From JACOMY01 sp046233115 (GTDB lineage: Bacteria > Pseudomonadota > Alphaproteobacteria > Kiloniellales > JACOMY01), in contig JBJXHM010000009.1 in NCBI GenBank assembly GCA_046233115.1, positions 124,001 through 188,000 of the forward strand: DNA of 64,000 bases, given 5' to 3'. The notes beneath the pieces were generated by a model. The model did not search any database. It was given only the letters and a program-made list of their open reading frames with translations, and was not told where the DNA came from. Positions within the stretch are counted from its first letter, which is position 1, and each line of letters starts with the position of its first letter. Made by a program: the position numbers and the translations under genes. Below, piece after piece: positions 34,317-42,401 of the stretch.

Positions 34317-34330
34317 TTGATCTGGGTCAA
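34317..34330. promoter_or_regulatory. FNR/CRP-type operator
   Basis: TTGATCTGGGTCAA matches the FNR consensus TTGAT-N4-ATCAA at nine of ten fixed positions. It lies 49 bases before the fnrL ATG and 64 bases before the divergent GNAT-like start, so FnrL could control itself and its neighbour. The ExxSR recognition helix of the adjacent regulator is the type that reads this sequence. Confidence 0.8.
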
Positions 34331-34378
34331 ATGCCGCGTAGATTGAGGGGGCGAGCGTTCTTGGAAGGCGCGAATACG

Positions 34379-35122
34379 ATGGTTCAGACGGAGGGACGCA
34401 AAGACCGGCAGGGGCTGGTTGACCCCACTGCGATCCCGCAGGCTTGTGCGGCCTGTGGCGTGCGCTCCCTCACGGTCTGTGCGCCGCTCGATAACGCGGC
34501 CCTGGCGGCGGTGGACGCCATCGCAACGCGCCACACCTTCGAGCCCGGGCAGAACATCTTCGACGAAGGTGAGCCCTCGGAGCATCTCTTCAACGTGACC
34601 GAGGGGACGATCAAGATCTACAAGCTGCTGGCCGACGGTCGGCGGCAGGTGACCGGGTTCCTCTTCGCCGGCGACTTCCTGGGGCTAGCATCCGAATCGG
34701 CCTATGCCTATTCGGCGGAGACCATTACCCAGACCAAGGTCTGCCGATTCCGCCGCGGGCAGCTCGACGACCTGCTGCAGCGCTTCCCGCAGATGGAGCG
34801 CCGCCTGCTGGTGATCGCCGGGCACGAGCTGGCCGAGGCGCAGGAGCAGATGCTGCTGCTGGGACGCAAGACCGCCAAGGAGCGGATCGCCTCCTTCCTG
34901 CTGGTGCTGTCGCGGCGCGCCAAGCAGGCCGGACGCTCCGAGAATCCGGTCTCGGTGCCGATGAGCCGGACCGACATTGCCGATTACCTGGGCCTCACCA
35001 CCGAGACGGTGAGCCGGACCTTCACCAAGCTGAAGACCGAGGGGCTGATCCAGCTCCAGCCCGGCAACATGGTGGCGCTAGCCGACCGCGAGGCGCTGGC
35101 GAGCATCGCCGAAACCGATTAG
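34379..35122 (+). CDS. fnrL: Oxygen-responsive Crp/Fnr-family regulator, FnrL type
   Basis: 247 residues from ATG 34379, preceded by GGAAGG; the upstream ATG at 34331 abuts the operator and was rejected. N-terminal cysteines C23-x2-C26-x7-C34 plus C122 match the four [4Fe-4S] ligands of FnrL/FNR. Cyclic-nucleotide-fold domain about 45-150, dimer helix about 150-180, HTH about 192-235 with recognition helix TTETVSRTFTKLK (E209, S212, R213). By family it activates anaerobic and microaerobic genes when the cluster is intact. The FNR box upstream suggests autoregulation. Confidence 0.92.
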   Translation: MVQTEGRKDRQGLVDPTAIPQACAACGVRSLTVCAPLDNAALAAVDAIATRHTFEPGQNIFDEGEPSEHLFNVTEGTIKIYKLLADGRRQVTGFLFAGDFLGLASESAYAYSAETITQTKVCRFRRGQLDDLLQRFPQMERRLLVIAGHELAEAQEQMLLLGRKTAKERIASFLLVLSRRAKQAGRSENPVSVPMSRTDIADYLGLTTETVSRTFTKLKTEGLIQLQPGNMVALADREALASIAETD

Positions 35123-35125
35123 ACC

Positions 35126-35235
35126 GGATCGCGATCAGGTGGAATCACTTGATCACGTGAATCCGCTCTGTTTTTCAAAGTTGTAGAGCAGGATTCAGAC
35201 GGCAAATCGTTTCGATTTGACGTCATCCTGCTCTA
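35126..35235 (+). repeat. Dispersed ~110-base intergenic repeat, full copy
   Basis: Two palindromic modules. The first is GATCGCGATCAGGTGG...TTGATC...CCGCTCT. The second, 35184-35235, is a long stem-loop: TAGAGCAGGAT (35184-35194) with ATCCTGCTCTA (35225-35235), inside which AAATCG/CGATTT forms a second stem. It starts 4 bases after the fnrL stop and may end its transcript. Related copies: 32410-32517 (inverted) and 13766-13818 (short). Confidence 0.85.
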
Positions 35236-35294
35236 GGTCGCAAGGCGTCGGCCGCGGCCTTGAACCGGCACCGCCGATCCCCATTTGCGGTATC

Positions 35295-35340
35295 GGAGGA
35301 CGACCTCCCCCACTGTCGGGCAAAGCGTCGGGACGACCCG
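35295..35340 (+). promoter_or_regulatory. Guanidine-II (mini-ykkC) riboswitch
   Basis: Two hairpins with ACGA loops: GGAGG-ACGA-CCTCC (35295-35308) and CGGG-ACGA-CCCG (35329-35340), 20 bases apart. Paired hairpins with ACGR loops are the defining structure of the guanidine-II riboswitch, where the loops kiss on guanidinium binding and free the ribosome site. The second hairpin ends 6 bases before the GGAG that serves the ATG at 35356, and the gene is a guanidinium exporter homologue, the class's commonest target. Confidence 0.88.
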
Positions 35341-35355
35341 ACCATGGAGAGTGCC

Positions 35356-35667
35356 ATGGCTTGGGTCCTTTTGCTTGTCGCCGGACTTCTTGAAATCGTC
35401 TGGGCCTACGCGATGAAGGAATCGCAGGGCTTCACCCGCATCCTGCCGACCGCGATCATGGCGACGGCGATGGTCGGCTCCTTCGGCCTGCTGGCGCTGG
35501 CGATGCGGGAGCTGCCGCTCGGCACCGCCTACATGATTTGGACCGGCATCGGCGCGATCGGCGCCTTCGCGGTGGGCGTCGTCTTCCTCGGCGAGGCCAT
35601 GACGTTCCAGCGCGTGGTCGCGGCGCTGCTCATCGTCGCCGGCATGGTGACGATGAAGCTGTCGTGA
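35356..35667 (+). CDS. gdx: Guanidinium exporter Gdx (SugE), SMR family
   Basis: 103 residues, four TM helices. Gdx-type features: MAWVLLLVAGLLEIVWAYAMKES, with the essential glutamate E13 and W16, and the LPLGTAYMIWTGIGAIGA segment (54-70), which separates guanidinium exporters from EmrE-like drug pumps. It exports guanidinium in exchange for protons as a dual-topology dimer (family knowledge). GGAG 6 bases upstream supports ATG 35356; the ATG at 35344 lies nearly against the riboswitch. Controlled by the guanidine-II riboswitch just upstream. Confidence 0.92.
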   Translation: MAWVLLLVAGLLEIVWAYAMKESQGFTRILPTAIMATAMVGSFGLLALAMRELPLGTAYMIWTGIGAIGAFAVGVVFLGEAMTFQRVVAALLIVAGMVTMKLS

Positions 35668-35677
35668 AGCCGCTGGG

Positions 35678-36373
35678 CTAAACCTCCAGCCACTCCTCGC
35701 GAACCGAGGGCGTGTCGCGCAGGTCCTGCGGCGTGCCCTCGAAGACGATGCGGCCATGGCCCATCACATAGACCCGCTGCGAGATGTCCAGCGCGATCGA
35801 GAGCTTCTGCTCGACTAGCAGGATGGCGATACCGCTGCGCGCGATCTCGGCGATCAGCTCGCCGACCTGGCGGACGATCAGCGGCGCCAGCCCCTCGGTC
35901 GGCTCGTCGATCATGATCAGCTCGGGATCGCCCATCATGGTCCGGCAGATGGTCAGCATCTGCTTCTCGCCGCCCGACAGCACACCGGCCGGGCTGTCGG
36001 CGCGTTCGCGCAGGTTGGGGAAGAGATCCAGCATGTAGTCGATGGTCCAGCGGCCGGGCTTGCGCATGTCCTTGATGCCGAGGATCAGGTTCTGCCGCAC
36101 GGTCAGGTAGGGAAAGACGTCCCGGTTCTCCGGCACGTAGCCCAGGCCCAGCCGGGCGATCTTGTGGCTCGGCAGGCCGACGATCTCGCGCTCCTTGAAG
36201 CGGATCGAGCCCTGCGGCGGGACCTCGCCCATGACTGCCTTCACCAGGGTCGAGCGGCCGACGCCGTTGCGGCCGAGCAGGCTCACCACCTCGCCGCCGC
36301 CGACCTCCAGGTCGACGCCCTGGAGGATGTGGCTCTTGCCGTAGTAGGCGTGGAGATCGCTGACGGTCAGCAT
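35678..36373 (-). CDS. livF: Branched-chain amino-acid/amide ABC transporter ATPase LivF
   Basis: 231 residues. ABC signature LSGGEKQMLTICRTM, Walker B LIMIDEP, LivF-type start LTVSDLHAYYGKSHILQGVDLEV. The Walker A reads GRNGVGRST: the normally invariant lysine is Arg (R40, codon CGC). All other motifs are intact. I recall similar GR variants in other proteobacterial LivF proteins, so it need not mean loss of function. Last gene of livKHMGF, one base after livG. Confidence 0.93.
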   Translation of the reverse strand: MLTVSDLHAYYGKSHILQGVDLEVGGGEVVSLLGRNGVGRSTLVKAVMGEVPPQGSIRFKEREIVGLPSHKIARLGLGYVPENRDVFPYLTVRQNLILGIKDMRKPGRWTIDYMLDLFPNLRERADSPAGVLSGGEKQMLTICRTMMGDPELIMIDEPTEGLAPLIVRQVGELIAEIARSGIAILLVEQKLSIALDISQRVYVMGHGRIVFEGTPQDLRDTPSVREEWLEV

Positions 36374-36374
36374 G

Positions 36375-37124
36375 CTAGATCGCCTCCTCGCCCAGATAGG
36401 CTTCGCGCACCTTGGGATTGCCGCGGATCTCTTCCGGCGTGCCGCTGGCCACGATCTCGCCGTAGACCAGGACCGAGATGCGGTCGGCCAGGCCGAAGAC
36501 CACGCCCATGTCGTGCTCCACGATCAGCAGGGTACGCCCCTCGGTCACCCGGCGGATCAGGTCGACCGCCCGGTCGGTCTCCGCGTGGCTCATGCCTGCC
36601 GTGGGTTCGTCCAGCAGCACCACCTCGGCGCCGCCGGCGATGGTGATGCCGATCTCCAGCGCGCGCTGGTCGGCGTAGGAGAGCTGGCCTGCCGGAATGT
36701 CGCGCGTGTGCTCCAGATGCAGCAATGCCAGCAGCTCGTCGCTGCGGCGGGTAACGTCGGCCAACCGCGAGGCCCAGCGCCAGAAGGTGTAGCGATAGCC
36801 CAATGACCAGAGCACCGCGCAGCGCAGGTTCTCGTAGACCGACATGTTCTGGAAGATGTTGGTCACCTGGAAGGAACGCGAGAGCCCCCGGCGGTTGATC
36901 TCGTAGGCGGGCAGGCCGGAGACGCGTTTGCCGCGCAGCAGGATCTCGCCGCCGGACGGCGGAAAGGCGCCGGAGATCAGGTTGAAGAGCGTTGACTTGC
37001 CGGCGCCGTTCGGGCCGATGACGGCATGGCGCTCGCCGGCCGCCACCTCCAGGTTCACGCCGCGGATGATCTGGGCCGGACCGAAGGACTTGGTCAGCCC
37101 GCGAAGGGTGAGCGCAGCGGTCAT
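36375..37124 (-). CDS. livG: Branched-chain amino-acid/amide ABC transporter ATPase LivG
   Basis: 249 residues. Walker A GPNGAGKST, signature LSYADQRALEIGITI (the LivG-type variant of LSGGQ), Walker B VVLLDEPTAGMS and the H-loop IVEHDMGVVF. The C-terminal extension GEIVASGTPEEIRGNPKVREAYLGE is typical of LivG. It forms the ATPase pair with LivF. Its start overlaps the livM stop by 4 bases. Confidence 0.95.
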   Translation of the reverse strand: MTAALTLRGLTKSFGPAQIIRGVNLEVAAGERHAVIGPNGAGKSTLFNLISGAFPPSGGEILLRGKRVSGLPAYEINRRGLSRSFQVTNIFQNMSVYENLRCAVLWSLGYRYTFWRWASRLADVTRRSDELLALLHLEHTRDIPAGQLSYADQRALEIGITIAGGAEVVLLDEPTAGMSHAETDRAVDLIRRVTEGRTLLIVEHDMGVVFGLADRISVLVYGEIVASGTPEEIRGNPKVREAYLGEEAI

Positions 37125-38350
37125 GGCGTCTCTCCGCGCAGGATGCGGCCCCAGCGTTTCGGTGCCTGGCGCAGGCCGAGCGCACCCAGCGCCAGCAGGA
37201 CGGCCGCCAGCAGCCAGGACAGCGGGTCCGTGTGGCTGAGGCTGACGCCCAGGACCTCCATCGGATCGGACTGCTCGCGCCAGCGGAACACCAGTTCGAC
37301 CACGACGATCAGCCCCAGGGTCATGGCGAGTGCGGAGAGCACGCCCAGCGCCCAGGTCGGTCCGACCTCACCCAGCTCGCCCCGCTTGATCGCCAGGCGC
37401 AGGCGCTCGACCATTCCGGCCAGGCCGCCCGGCGCGAACATCACGATCACCACGAAGAGGATGCCGATGTAGAACTGCCAGGCCTCGGTGTAGTCGGACA
37501 GCAGCGACTGCATGACGACGATCAGCAGGGCCCCCAGGATCGGTCCGTAGAAGGTGCCGATGCCGCCGATGAAGGCCATGATCAGCACCGCGCCGGAGAC
37601 CACGGCGGAGAAGGTCTCGGGCGTCAGGATCTCGTAGTTCACCGCCGACATGCCGCCGGCTAGCCCAGCGAAGCCGCCGGCGATGATGAAGACGAGGTAG
37701 CGCACCCGCTGCGGGTCGAAGCCGATGAACTCGGCGCGCTGCGGATTGTCCCTGACCGCGTTGGAGAGCCGGCCCAGCGGCGTCTTGGTGAAGGCCCACA
37801 TGGCCAAGGTGGCAAGGAAGGCCCAGAAGGCGATGAACCAGTAGACCTCGCCGATCGGGCCGAGCGAAAGGCCGAAGAGCTCCGGCCCGACCATGCGGTC
37901 GCCGGAGATGCCCTCCTCACCGCCGAAGATCGAGACGAACATCAGGCCGGCGGCGGCGATCAGCTCGCCTATCCCCAGCGAGATCATCGCGAAGGGCACG
38001 CCGGAGCGCCGGCAGGAGGGCCAGCCGATGACCGCCCCGGCCAGGAGCCCGACCGCGAAGCCGACCAGCGGCAGGCCGAAGACCGGAAAGTCGATCACCT
38101 CGGTCTCGATCAGGTTCATCACGTGAAGCGCGCCGTAGCCGCCGAAGCCGAAGTAGACGGCATGGCCAAAGGAGAGCATGCCGCCCTGGCCCAGCAGCAT
38201 GTTGTAGGAGAGCGCGAAGACGAGCTGCGTGCCGATCGCGTTCATCACCGTCAGCGCCGTGCGCGATGGAAAGATCGAGGGCAGCACCGCCAGCAGGACG
38301 ATGGCCAGCAGCCAGGGCAGCAGGGCGCGCAGGAAGGCGGTGGTGCTCAC
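37121..38350 (-). CDS. livM: Branched-chain amino-acid/amide ABC transporter permease LivM
   Basis: 409 residues with about ten TM helices. LivM features: LSYNMLLGQGGMLSFGHAVYFGFGGYGALH, the conserved GxxSxGH helix, and AEFIGFDPQRVRYLVFIIAGGFAGLAGGM, the ATPase-docking loop. The C-terminal ~100 residues carry two extra helices beyond the usual ~330-residue LivM (VLSALAMTLGLIVVVELVFRW and LSWLLAAVLLALGALGL). Overlaps livH and livG by 4 bases each. Confidence 0.94.
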   Translation of the reverse strand: MSTTAFLRALLPWLLAIVLLAVLPSIFPSRTALTVMNAIGTQLVFALSYNMLLGQGGMLSFGHAVYFGFGGYGALHVMNLIETEVIDFPVFGLPLVGFAVGLLAGAVIGWPSCRRSGVPFAMISLGIGELIAAAGLMFVSIFGGEEGISGDRMVGPELFGLSLGPIGEVYWFIAFWAFLATLAMWAFTKTPLGRLSNAVRDNPQRAEFIGFDPQRVRYLVFIIAGGFAGLAGGMSAVNYEILTPETFSAVVSGAVLIMAFIGGIGTFYGPILGALLIVVMQSLLSDYTEAWQFYIGILFVVIVMFAPGGLAGMVERLRLAIKRGELGEVGPTWALGVLSALAMTLGLIVVVELVFRWREQSDPMEVLGVSLSHTDPLSWLLAAVLLALGALGLRQAPKRWGRILRGETP

Positions 38351-39285
38351 GATTCCCGTGCTCCCATGAGGCCACGCGGCCGGAAGATAAGGATCAAGAC
38401 CAGCAGGATGAAGGGCAGCATCGGTGCGATCTGCGCCAGGGTGACGCCGGTGAGCTCGCCCTTGGGATCGACCTCGATCCCGACCAGTGCGAAGAGGTCG
38501 GCCAGCGAGGCATCAATGGCGATGGCAAAGGTCTGCAGCAAGCCGATCAGCAGCGAGGCCACGAAGGCACCGGTCAGCGATCCCATGCCGCCGACCACCA
38601 CGACCACGAAGACGATCGGCCCCAGGGTGAAGGCCATCGCGGGCTCGGTCACCAGCAAGGCGCCGCCGATGACGCCGGCGAGGCCGGCCAGCGCGCAGCC
38701 GATGCCGAAGACCAGCATGAAGATCAGCGGCACGTTGTGACCCAGCTGCCCGACCATCTGCGGATGGGTCAGGGCCGCCTGGATCATCAGCCCGGCCCGC
38801 GTCTTCTTCAGCAGGAACCAGAGGCCGACGAACATCAGGCCGGCGACCACCATCATGAAGACCCGGAAGGCCGGATAGGTGGTGTCGAAGAGGGTGAAGA
38901 TCGCCCAGTCAAGCGACTCGGGCACGCTGTAGGGCACCGGCAGCTTGCCCCAGATCAGCTTCACCGCCTCTTCGATCAGGTAGGCCAGCCCGAAGGTGAA
39001 GAGCAGCTCGGCGACATGGCCGTTGCCGTGCACCTTGCGCAGGCCATAGCGCTCGACCAGCGCGCCGATCAGCCCGACCAGCACCGGCGCCAGGAACAGT
39101 GCCGGCCAGAAGCCGACCCCGCTGGCGATGGTGTAGGCCAGGTAGGCGCCGATCATATAGAAACTGGCATGGGCGAAATTCAGCACCCCCATCATCGAGA
39201 AGATGAGGGTGAGTCCGCTGGACAGCATGAACAGCAGCAAGCCGTAGAGCAGCCCGTTCAATGCCGAGAAGACGATGACTTCCAT
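38347..39285 (-). CDS. livH: Branched-chain amino-acid/amide ABC transporter permease LivH
   Basis: 312 residues with about eight TM helices. LivH features: LIFSMMGVLNFAHASFYMIGAYLAY and the ATPase-docking loop RAALTHPQMVGQLGHNVPLIFMLVFGIGCALAGLAG (here QAALTHPQ). Pairs with LivM to form the channel. 75 bases, including a stem-loop, separate it from livK. Confidence 0.94.
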   Translation of the reverse strand: MEVIVFSALNGLLYGLLLFMLSSGLTLIFSMMGVLNFAHASFYMIGAYLAYTIASGVGFWPALFLAPVLVGLIGALVERYGLRKVHGNGHVAELLFTFGLAYLIEEAVKLIWGKLPVPYSVPESLDWAIFTLFDTTYPAFRVFMMVVAGLMFVGLWFLLKKTRAGLMIQAALTHPQMVGQLGHNVPLIFMLVFGIGCALAGLAGVIGGALLVTEPAMAFTLGPIVFVVVVVGGMGSLTGAFVASLLIGLLQTFAIAIDASLADLFALVGIEVDPKGELTGVTLAQIAPMLPFILLVLILIFRPRGLMGARES

Positions 39286-39311
39286 CGCTTGCCCCGCGTC
39301 GGTTCCGAGCC

Positions 39312-39337
39312 GCCCGGCGACGGGTCCGCCGCCGGGC
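39312..39337 (-). promoter_or_regulatory. Intercistronic stem-loop livK-livH
   Basis: GCCCGGCG (39312-39319) pairs with CGCCGGGC (39330-39337) around a 10-base loop, 23 bases after the livK stop on the minus strand. No T-tract. Probably shields the livK message or partly terminates, giving more binding protein than permease. Confidence 0.6.
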
Positions 39338-39360
39338 TGTCGGAAGGTCTATCTGGATGC

Positions 39361-40587
39361 TTAGCTGGGACGATCCATGACGCAGGTCGTCTCGGTCGCA
39401 GTGGCCGGCCCTTCGATCCGAGAGTCGGTCTTGAAGCCGAAGCCGCTGCCCTCGACGTCGCGGGGCGTGCCCTCGGAGAAGGTCGAGAGATAGAGCGGCT
39501 GGATCAGCTGGTGGTTGTCGGACCGCATGGTGACCGTGCCCAGCTCGGTTTCGTACTCCATGCCCTCGAATGCCTTGGCAAGGGCCTCGGGATCGCTGGA
39601 GCCGGCCTTTTCCGCCGCCTTCTGCAGCATCTCCATCAGGGTCTTGACCCGGTAGTAGTAGAGGTCGACCCCCTCCTTGGCCTCGAAGTCGTCGATCACC
39701 GCGTCCATCTGCGGGTTCTCGACGTTCTTGTGCCACTCGGTCACCTGCATGACGCGGCCGACCGCCGACTGGCCCATCGCCGTGGGAGTTCCGAGACCGC
39801 CGCCATAGTAGGTGAGGATCGGCACGTCGAGGCCGGCGTCGGCGGCAGCCTTGACCAGCAGCGTCATGTCGGTGCCCCAGTTGCCGGTGATCACCACATC
39901 GGCGCCCGAGGCCTTGATCTTGGCGATGTAGGGGCTGAAGTCCTTGACCTTGCCCAGGGGATGCAGCTCGTCGCCGACGATCTCCTTGTCCGGGCTCTTC
40001 TCCTTGATCATGCGGTTGGCGGCAGCCGCCACCGCCTTGCCGAAGGAGTAGTCCTGGCCGATGATGTAGACCTTCTTCAGGTCGTCGCGCGTCGCCAGCC
40101 AGTCGGTCAGCGCTTCCATCTTCATGTCGGCGTCGGCATCGAAGCGGAAGTGCCAGAAGCTGCAGCGGTCGTTGGTGAAGGCCGGGTCCACCGCCGCGTA
40201 GTTCAGGAACAGCACCGGATCGTCCGGGTTGCGCTTGTTGTGCTTGTTCACCGCATCGATGATCGCCGACGCGATGGAGGAGCCGTTGCCCTGGACGACG
40301 ATCTGGATGCCCTCGTCGATCGCCTTTTGGAGCTGGATCAGGCTTTCTTTCGGATTGATCTTGTTGTCGAAGGCGACGACCTCGATCGTGTCGCCATTGA
40401 GACCGCCGTTCTCATTGAGCTTCTCGGCGAAGTACTCGAAGTGCTTCTTGCCGGCATCGCCCACATTGGCGAAGGCCCCGGACAGTGGGTCGATGTAGCC
40501 GATCTTGACCGTATCGGCCTGAACCCCGCCGCCGACGGCCAAAAGCGCGCCGATCGCCACAGCAGCCATCAAACTCTGCTTCAACAT
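39361..40587 (-). CDS. livK: Branched-chain amino-acid/amide ABC transporter binding protein LivK
   Basis: 408 residues with a Sec signal (MAAVAIGALLAVGGGVQA, cleavage near residue 24). Type I periplasmic binding fold: VKIGYIDPLSGAFANVGDAGKKHFEYFAEKLN, VVQGNGSSIASAIIDAVNKHN and DVVITGNWGTDMTLLVKAAADAG. The family binds branched-chain amino acids, amides or urea. First gene of the livKHMGF operon. Ligand not determinable. Confidence 0.93.
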   Translation of the reverse strand: MLKQSLMAAVAIGALLAVGGGVQADTVKIGYIDPLSGAFANVGDAGKKHFEYFAEKLNENGGLNGDTIEVVAFDNKINPKESLIQLQKAIDEGIQIVVQGNGSSIASAIIDAVNKHNKRNPDDPVLFLNYAAVDPAFTNDRCSFWHFRFDADADMKMEALTDWLATRDDLKKVYIIGQDYSFGKAVAAAANRMIKEKSPDKEIVGDELHPLGKVKDFSPYIAKIKASGADVVITGNWGTDMTLLVKAAADAGLDVPILTYYGGGLGTPTAMGQSAVGRVMQVTEWHKNVENPQMDAVIDDFEAKEGVDLYYYRVKTLMEMLQKAAEKAGSSDPEALAKAFEGMEYETELGTVTMRSDNHQLIQPLYLSTFSEGTPRDVEGSGFGFKTDSRIEGPATATETTCVMDRPS

Positions 40588-40719
40588 GCGAATCCTCCCA
40601 AGGTTTCTGTTTGATCGGTTCCCGCTGCCGTTACGGTCTATGCGGGAACCTCAAGTCTCGCCACTTCCCTAGTCTAGCTCCTATCCGGCGGTGGTGTGCA
40701 ACCCTCTAACTGCCGGCAA

Positions 40720-41922
40720 TCATGCGATTTCAAAGAGGCCGGCCGCTCCCATGCCGCCGCCCACGCACATGGTGATCACGGCGTACTTGACGCCGCGGCG
40801 CTTGCCCTCGATCAGCGCGGTTCCGACCAGTCGGGCGCCCGACATACCGTAGGGATGCCCCACCGCGATCGCGCCGCCGTTGACGTTAAAGCGCTCCGGA
40901 TCGATGCCCAGCCGGTCGCGGCAGTAGAGTGCCTGGACGGCGAAGGCCTCGTTCAGCTCCCAGAGGCCGATGTCGTCCACCGTGAGGCCGTGCCGCTCCA
41001 GCAGCTTGGGCACGGCGAAGACCGGGCCGATGCCCATCTCGTCCGGCTCGCAGCCGGCGACCGCGATGCCGCGATAGATGCCCAAGGGCTGCAGGCCGCG
41101 CCGCTCTGCCTCCTTGGCCTCCATCAAGACCGAGGCCGAGGCGCCGTCGGAAAGCTGCGAGGCGTTGCCGGCGGTGATGTAGGCGCCGGCCTTCACCTGC
41201 TGCCCGTCCTTGAACACAGGCGCGAGGCTCGACAGGCCTTCCAGGGTTGTGCTCGGGCGGTTGCCCTCGTCGCGCTCCAGGGTGACAGCCTCGTCGCGGA
41301 TCTCGCCGGTGGCCTTGTCCTGCACCTTTTTGATCGAGGGCAGCGGCACGATCTCGTCGTCGAGCAGGCCTGCCTGCTGGGCCGCGGCGACGCGCTGCTG
41401 CGAGGTGAGGGAAAACTCGTCCTGCGCCTCGCGGCTGATGCCATAGCGCGCGGCGACGATCTCTGCGGTCTCCAGCATCGACATGTAGATGGCCGGGCAG
41501 TGCTCGACCAGCCAGGGGTCGCGGAAGCGATAGAGGTTCTGCTTTTCGTTCTGTACCAGCGAGATCGACTCCAGGCCACCGCCGACGGTGACGGTCATGC
41601 CGTCGTCGATGATCTGCTTGGCCGCAGTCGCGATCGCCATCATGCCGGAGGCGCACTGGCGATCGACGCTCATGCCGGCGACCGAGGTCGGCAGGCCGGC
41701 GCGCACCGCCGCCTGGCGGGCGATGTTCATGTTGGTCGAGCCCTGCTGTAGGGCCGCCCCAAGGATCACGTCGTCGATCTCGGCCGGGTCGACCTTGGCG
41801 CGCTCCACGGCATGCTTGATCGCGTGCCCGCCCAGCGCCTGGGCCTGGGTGTCGTTGAAGGCACCGCGGTAGGCCTTGCCGATCGGCGTCCGTGCCGTTG
41901 AAACGATGACGGCTTCTCTCAC
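40720..41922 (-). CDS. Acetyl-CoA acetyltransferase (thiolase)
   Basis: 400 residues from a GTG at 41922 that overlaps the preceding maoC stop (GTGA) and has GGAGGA 6 bases upstream; it gives the family N-terminus REAVIVSTARTPIGKAYRGAF. Nucleophile C90 (SVDRQCASGMMAI), H in GGAIAVGHPYGMSGAR and the second cysteine in TMCVGGGMGAAGLFE. It cleaves 3-ketoacyl-CoA or condenses acetyl-CoA. Translationally coupled to two MaoC hydratase genes, so beta-oxidation-like use is likely. Confidence 0.95.
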   Translation of the reverse strand: MREAVIVSTARTPIGKAYRGAFNDTQAQALGGHAIKHAVERAKVDPAEIDDVILGAALQQGSTNMNIARQAAVRAGLPTSVAGMSVDRQCASGMMAIATAAKQIIDDGMTVTVGGGLESISLVQNEKQNLYRFRDPWLVEHCPAIYMSMLETAEIVAARYGISREAQDEFSLTSQQRVAAAQQAGLLDDEIVPLPSIKKVQDKATGEIRDEAVTLERDEGNRPSTTLEGLSSLAPVFKDGQQVKAGAYITAGNASQLSDGASASVLMEAKEAERRGLQPLGIYRGIAVAGCEPDEMGIGPVFAVPKLLERHGLTVDDIGLWELNEAFAVQALYCRDRLGIDPERFNVNGGAIAVGHPYGMSGARLVGTALIEGKRRGVKYAVITMCVGGGMGAAGLFEIA

Positions 41923-42401
41923 GACTGCTCCTCCTTCATCACCGACAGGGCCAGCCACTCGGCGGCCAGGGCCGGCTTCTCTTCACCTTCGATTTCCACG
42001 GTGACGCCATAGCGGATCAGGACCTGCCGGGCCTGGCGCTCGCTCACCTCCAGCAGGCGGAAGCGCCCGCGCACCCGGCGGCCGGAACGCACCGGCGCCA
42101 GAAAGCGCATCTTCTCAAGCCCGTAGTTGATGCCCATGGCCCGGTCGGCCAGCTCCGGCAGGGCCGTGGCGCTCATCGGCGCCAGCAAGGCCAGGGTCAG
42201 GAAGCCGTGTGCGATGGTGCCGCCGAAGGGGGTCTCGGCGGCGGCGCGCTCGGGATCGACGTGGATGAACTGATGGTCGATGCCGACCTCGGCGAAGGCG
42301 TCGATCCGGGCCTGGTCGACCTCGATCCAGTCGGAGACGCCCAGCTCCTCACCGACGCGGTCCTTGAGCTGGGCGAGGGTGAGTTGTTCGCGGCCGGTCA
42401 T
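41919..42401 (-). CDS. MaoC-family (R)-hydratase/dehydratase, copy 2
   Basis: 160 residues, single hot-dog fold. The hydratase-2 motif is IDHQFIHVDPERAAAETPFGGTIAHGFLTL, with the Asp and His expected to activate water. By family it hydrates trans-2-enoyl-CoA to (R)-3-hydroxyacyl-CoA. It is a clear tandem paralogue of the next gene upstream (shared RIDAFAEV, HVDPERAA, FGGTIAHGFLTL). Four-base overlaps on both sides couple it to the paralogue and the thiolase. Confidence 0.9.
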   Translation of the reverse strand: MTGREQLTLAQLKDRVGEELGVSDWIEVDQARIDAFAEVGIDHQFIHVDPERAAAETPFGGTIAHGFLTLALLAPMSATALPELADRAMGINYGLEKMRFLAPVRSGRRVRGRFRLLEVSERQARQVLIRYGVTVEIEGEEKPALAAEWLALSVMKEEQS

